7,914 nucleotides of DNA from JACRBK01 sp964427955. Lineage in GTDB: Bacteria > Chloroflexota > Anaerolineae > Aggregatilineales > Aggregatilineaceae. The position numbers and the translations under genes are program-made. The notes under the pieces were generated by a model. That model was not told where the DNA came from and made no database searches. It worked only from the letters and a program-made list of their open reading frames with translations. This document shows, piece after piece, positions 6,100-7,914 of the stretch. The number at the start of each line of letters is the position of its first letter. Position 1 is the first letter of the stretch. Where the stretch lies: assembly GCA_964427955.1 (NCBI GenBank), contig CAYRWY010000287.1:1-7914 (forward strand), written 5' to 3'.

Positions 6100-6107
6100 A
6101 TTATAAT
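6100..6107. promoter_or_regulatory. Overlapping divergent -10 hexamers (ATTATAAT)
   Basis: The 8-mer contains TATAAT on the plus strand (6102-6107) toward the glucosidase gene and TATAAT on the minus strand (6105-6100) toward the amine oxidase gene. No convincing -35 is found at 16-18 bp for either direction. The predicted leaders are about 70 nt (plus) and about 35 nt (minus). It is the only AT-rich patch of this 126-bp divergent region. Confidence 0.4.
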
Positions 6108-6184
6108 CATTTGGGGTTGGAGACCGGCGACTTTGTGGTAAGCTCAATGTCGGTTGATCGTTAGTGCATTGGTGGAGAAACGTT

Positions 6185-7801
6185 ATGGCTTCTGAATCGT
6201 TTGCCTGGTGGCAGACCGGCGTGGTCTACCAGATTTACCCGCGCAGTTTCATGGATGGGAACGGGGATGGAGTCGGCGACCTGGCCGGGATTACCAGCCG
6301 CCTGGACTATCTCAAAGACCTCGGTATCGACGTGATCTGGATCAGCCCGATCTATCCGTCGCCGATGGCCGATTTTGGCTACGACGTGGCCGATTACACG
6401 GATATTCACCCCTTGTTTGGCGATCTGAAGGCGTTCGATCATCTCTTGGAACAGGCGCACCAGCGCGGCCTGAAGGTGTTGATCGACTTCGTGCCGAATC
6501 ACACTTCTGACGAGCACGCCTGGTTCAAGGAATCGCGCGCCACGCGCCGTAACCCTAAGCGCAACTGGTACATCTGGCGCAACGCCAAGCCGGATGGCAG
6601 CCCGCCCAACAACTGGAGCAGCGCTTTCGGCGGCCCGGCCTGGGAATGGGACCCCAAGACCCGGCAGTATTATCTGCACCTGTTCGACGTCAAGCAGCCC
6701 GATCTGAACTGGCGCAACCCGCAGGTGCAGGCCGCCATGTTCGACGGGATGCGCTTCTGGCTGGACCGGGGCGTGGACGGCTTCCGCATCGACGTGGCGG
6801 GCTTCATGATCAAGGATCGCCAACTGCGCGACAATCCCTATGCCTGGTACGAGCACGACATGAAGAATCTCTGGAAGTACCAGGAGCACGTCTACGACAT
6901 GGATCGCCCCGAAGTGCACACCATCGTGCGCAAGTTCCGCGCCGTGACCGAGGAATTCGAGGGGGATCGCGTGCTGGTCGGCGAAGTCTTCTTCCGTCCG
7001 CTGCCGCGCTGGATTCGCTACTACGGGCGGCTGCGCCCGAACGGCAAGCTGGACGGCTATCACCTGCCGTTCAACTTCGCGCTCAACGGCCAGCCCTGGC
7101 GGGCGGACGCCTTCCGCGCGGCCATCAACGAGATCGAGGCAGAACTGCCGCCGCAGGCGTGGCCGAACAACGTGTTGGGCAACCACGATTCGCCGCGCCT
7201 GGGCAGCCGCTTTGGCCGGGAGTCCATCCGTCCTGCCGGGCTGATGCTGCTGACGCTGCGCGGCACGCCGACGCTCTACATGGGCGAGGAGATCGGCATG
7301 GTCGATGGCGCGATCCCGCCCGACAAGCTGCAAGATCCGCCCGCCTTGAAGATCGGTCCCGAAGCCGGGCGCGATCCCTGCCGCACGCCGTTCCAGTGGT
7401 CGGCGGAGAAATACGCGGGCTTCTCGACGGCGGAACCCTGGTTGCCCGTCGCGGCGGGCTACCAGGAGTGCAACGTCACCGCCGAGAGCGCCGATCCGCG
7501 TTCGGTGCTGGCGCTGTATAAGGCGCTGCTGCGCTACCGCCGCGCGACGCCCGCCCTCAGCCGTGGGTCGTACCGCCCGCTGAACGACTCACCCGCCGAC
7601 TGCTTCGTCTTTGTGCGCGAGTTCGAGGGCCAGCGCCGCCTGGTCGCGATCAACCTGGGTGGCGAAGCGCGGGTGGTCGATGCCAGCAGTGTCGCCGCCG
7701 AAGGGCGCATCGTGATTTCGACCGGGATGGATCGCACTGAAGCAGTGAAGTTAGGCGCGCTATCGCTGCGGCCTCACGAGGGAGTCATCGTCGAGCTGTA
7801 G
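6185..7801 (+). CDS. GH13 family alpha-glucosidase (oligo-1,6-glucosidase-like)
   Basis: This 538-residue enzyme hydrolyses (or transfers) terminal alpha-glucosyl units of short oligosaccharides by the retaining GH13 mechanism. The (beta/alpha)8 barrel starts at WWQTGVVYQIYPRSF. A Ca-binding-type loop D-x-N-x-D-x-V-x-D occupies 24-32. Conserved region I is DFVPNH (101-106). The catalytic nucleophile is Asp203 in GFRIDV, the acid/base Glu267 in VGEVFF, and the transition-state Asp335 in NHDSPR. Domain B is about 107-175, and a C-terminal beta domain starts near 455. Val204 after the nucleophile is the residue associated with alpha-1,6 activity in yeast isomaltases, but related alpha-1,4 enzymes can share it. 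The start is the ATG at 6185, with GGTGGAG (6171-6177) 7 nt upstream; a GTG at 6164 is less likely. There is no signal peptide, so it is probably cytoplasmic. Sucrose-, trehalose- or dextran-active relatives are not excluded. Confidence 0.93.
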   Translation: MASESFAWWQTGVVYQIYPRSFMDGNGDGVGDLAGITSRLDYLKDLGIDVIWISPIYPSPMADFGYDVADYTDIHPLFGDLKAFDHLLEQAHQRGLKVLIDFVPNHTSDEHAWFKESRATRRNPKRNWYIWRNAKPDGSPPNNWSSAFGGPAWEWDPKTRQYYLHLFDVKQPDLNWRNPQVQAAMFDGMRFWLDRGVDGFRIDVAGFMIKDRQLRDNPYAWYEHDMKNLWKYQEHVYDMDRPEVHTIVRKFRAVTEEFEGDRVLVGEVFFRPLPRWIRYYGRLRPNGKLDGYHLPFNFALNGQPWRADAFRAAINEIEAELPPQAWPNNVLGNHDSPRLGSRFGRESIRPAGLMLLTLRGTPTLYMGEEIGMVDGAIPPDKLQDPPALKIGPEAGRDPCRTPFQWSAEKYAGFSTAEPWLPVAAGYQECNVTAESADPRSVLALYKALLRYRRATPALSRGSYRPLNDSPADCFVFVREFEGQRRLVAINLGGEARVVDASSVAAEGRIVISTGMDRTEAVKLGALSLRPHEGVIVEL

Positions 7802-7815
7802 GGGAAAGAATCAAG

Positions 7816-7841
7816 GTAGGGGCAGGGCTTGCCCTCCCCAC
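7816..7841. repeat. Imperfect type B palindrome downstream of the glucosidase gene
   Basis: GTAGGGGCAGGGC and GCCCTCCCCAC are near-complementary (one base missing in the right arm) around TT. The outer GTAGGGGCA end matches the type B palindrome at 3277-3304. It starts 15 bp after the glucosidase stop and may fold in the mRNA. The first T-run (7858-7863) is too far away for a standard intrinsic terminator. Confidence 0.55.
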
Positions 7842-7884
7842 CAGGCGTCAAGTTAAAGTTTTTGTGAGGCAATCACTGCCTTGT

Positions 7885-7914
7885 CCCGGCCTCACCCCCC
7901 GACCCCCTCTCCAT
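7885..7914 (-). repeat. Type A palindromic repeat, copy 5, inverted and cut by the window end
   Basis: Read on the minus strand it gives ATGGAGAGGGGG, then TC, then GGGGGGTGAGGCCGGG, identical in the shared part to copy 4 (4455-4484). The second arm would lie beyond the window. Its orientation is opposite to copies 1 and 4. Confidence 0.8.

Noticed and set aside
6161..7333. 390-codon minus-strand open frame over the glucosidase gene
   Set aside because: The plus strand holds all GH13 catalytic motifs; the antisense frame lacks any recognisable motif.
7867..7881. Small hairpin AGGCA-ATCAC-TGCCT as a terminator of the glucosidase gene
   Set aside because: It has a five-base stem and no T-run after it; the T-run lies upstream of it on the plus strand.
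1..7914. CRISPR array or mobile element made from the dispersed repeats
   Set aside because: The copies are kilobases apart, differ in orientation, lie partly in genes, and have no regular spacers; no cas, transposase or integrase gene is present.

Overview
The window is GC-rich DNA (by eye about 60-65 %) with strong G/C preference at third codon positions. It carries five confident protein genes, one small probable gene and a family of short palindromic repeats. Base composition, repeat style and gene content (Hsp20, CydDC-type ABC exporter, Tat-exported amine oxidase, GH13 glucosidase) would fit an environmental Chloroflexota (Anaerolineae-like) bacterium. That is an inference from general resemblance; no taxonomic marker gene is present.

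Layout, left to right: (1) a hairpin repeat at the left edge (type A) and a G/C hairpin, then hsp20 on the minus strand; (2) an AT-rich divergent intergenic region, then a 59-residue plus-strand ORF whose stop codon overlaps that of the next gene; (3) cydC and cydD on the minus strand, translationally coupled by a 4-bp ATGA overlap, each with a type A repeat read through in frame in the linker between membrane domain and ATPase; cydD also carries a perfect 28-bp palindrome (type B); (4) a 222-bp spacer with a probable cydD promoter and another type A repeat; (5) a minus-strand Tat-exported flavin amine oxidase, divergent from (6) a plus-strand GH13 alpha-glucosidase; (7) a right flank with an imperfect type B copy and a type A copy cut off by the window end.

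Functionally the genes look like separate transcription units rather than one pathway. CydD and CydC form one heterodimeric exporter that in other bacteria moves thiols (cysteine, glutathione) out of the cytoplasm and supports cytochrome bd assembly. Hsp20 is a holdase chaperone. The amine oxidase is probably exported folded with FAD. The glucosidase has no signal peptide and probably acts on short alpha-glucosides in the cytoplasm.

I did not find a new defence, mobile or RNA system. The most notable feature is the repeat family: short palindromic elements sit in noncoding flanks and, in frame, at the same interdomain linker of two paralogous proteins. Both window ends lie inside copies of this repeat, so the window may be a short contig broken at repeats.
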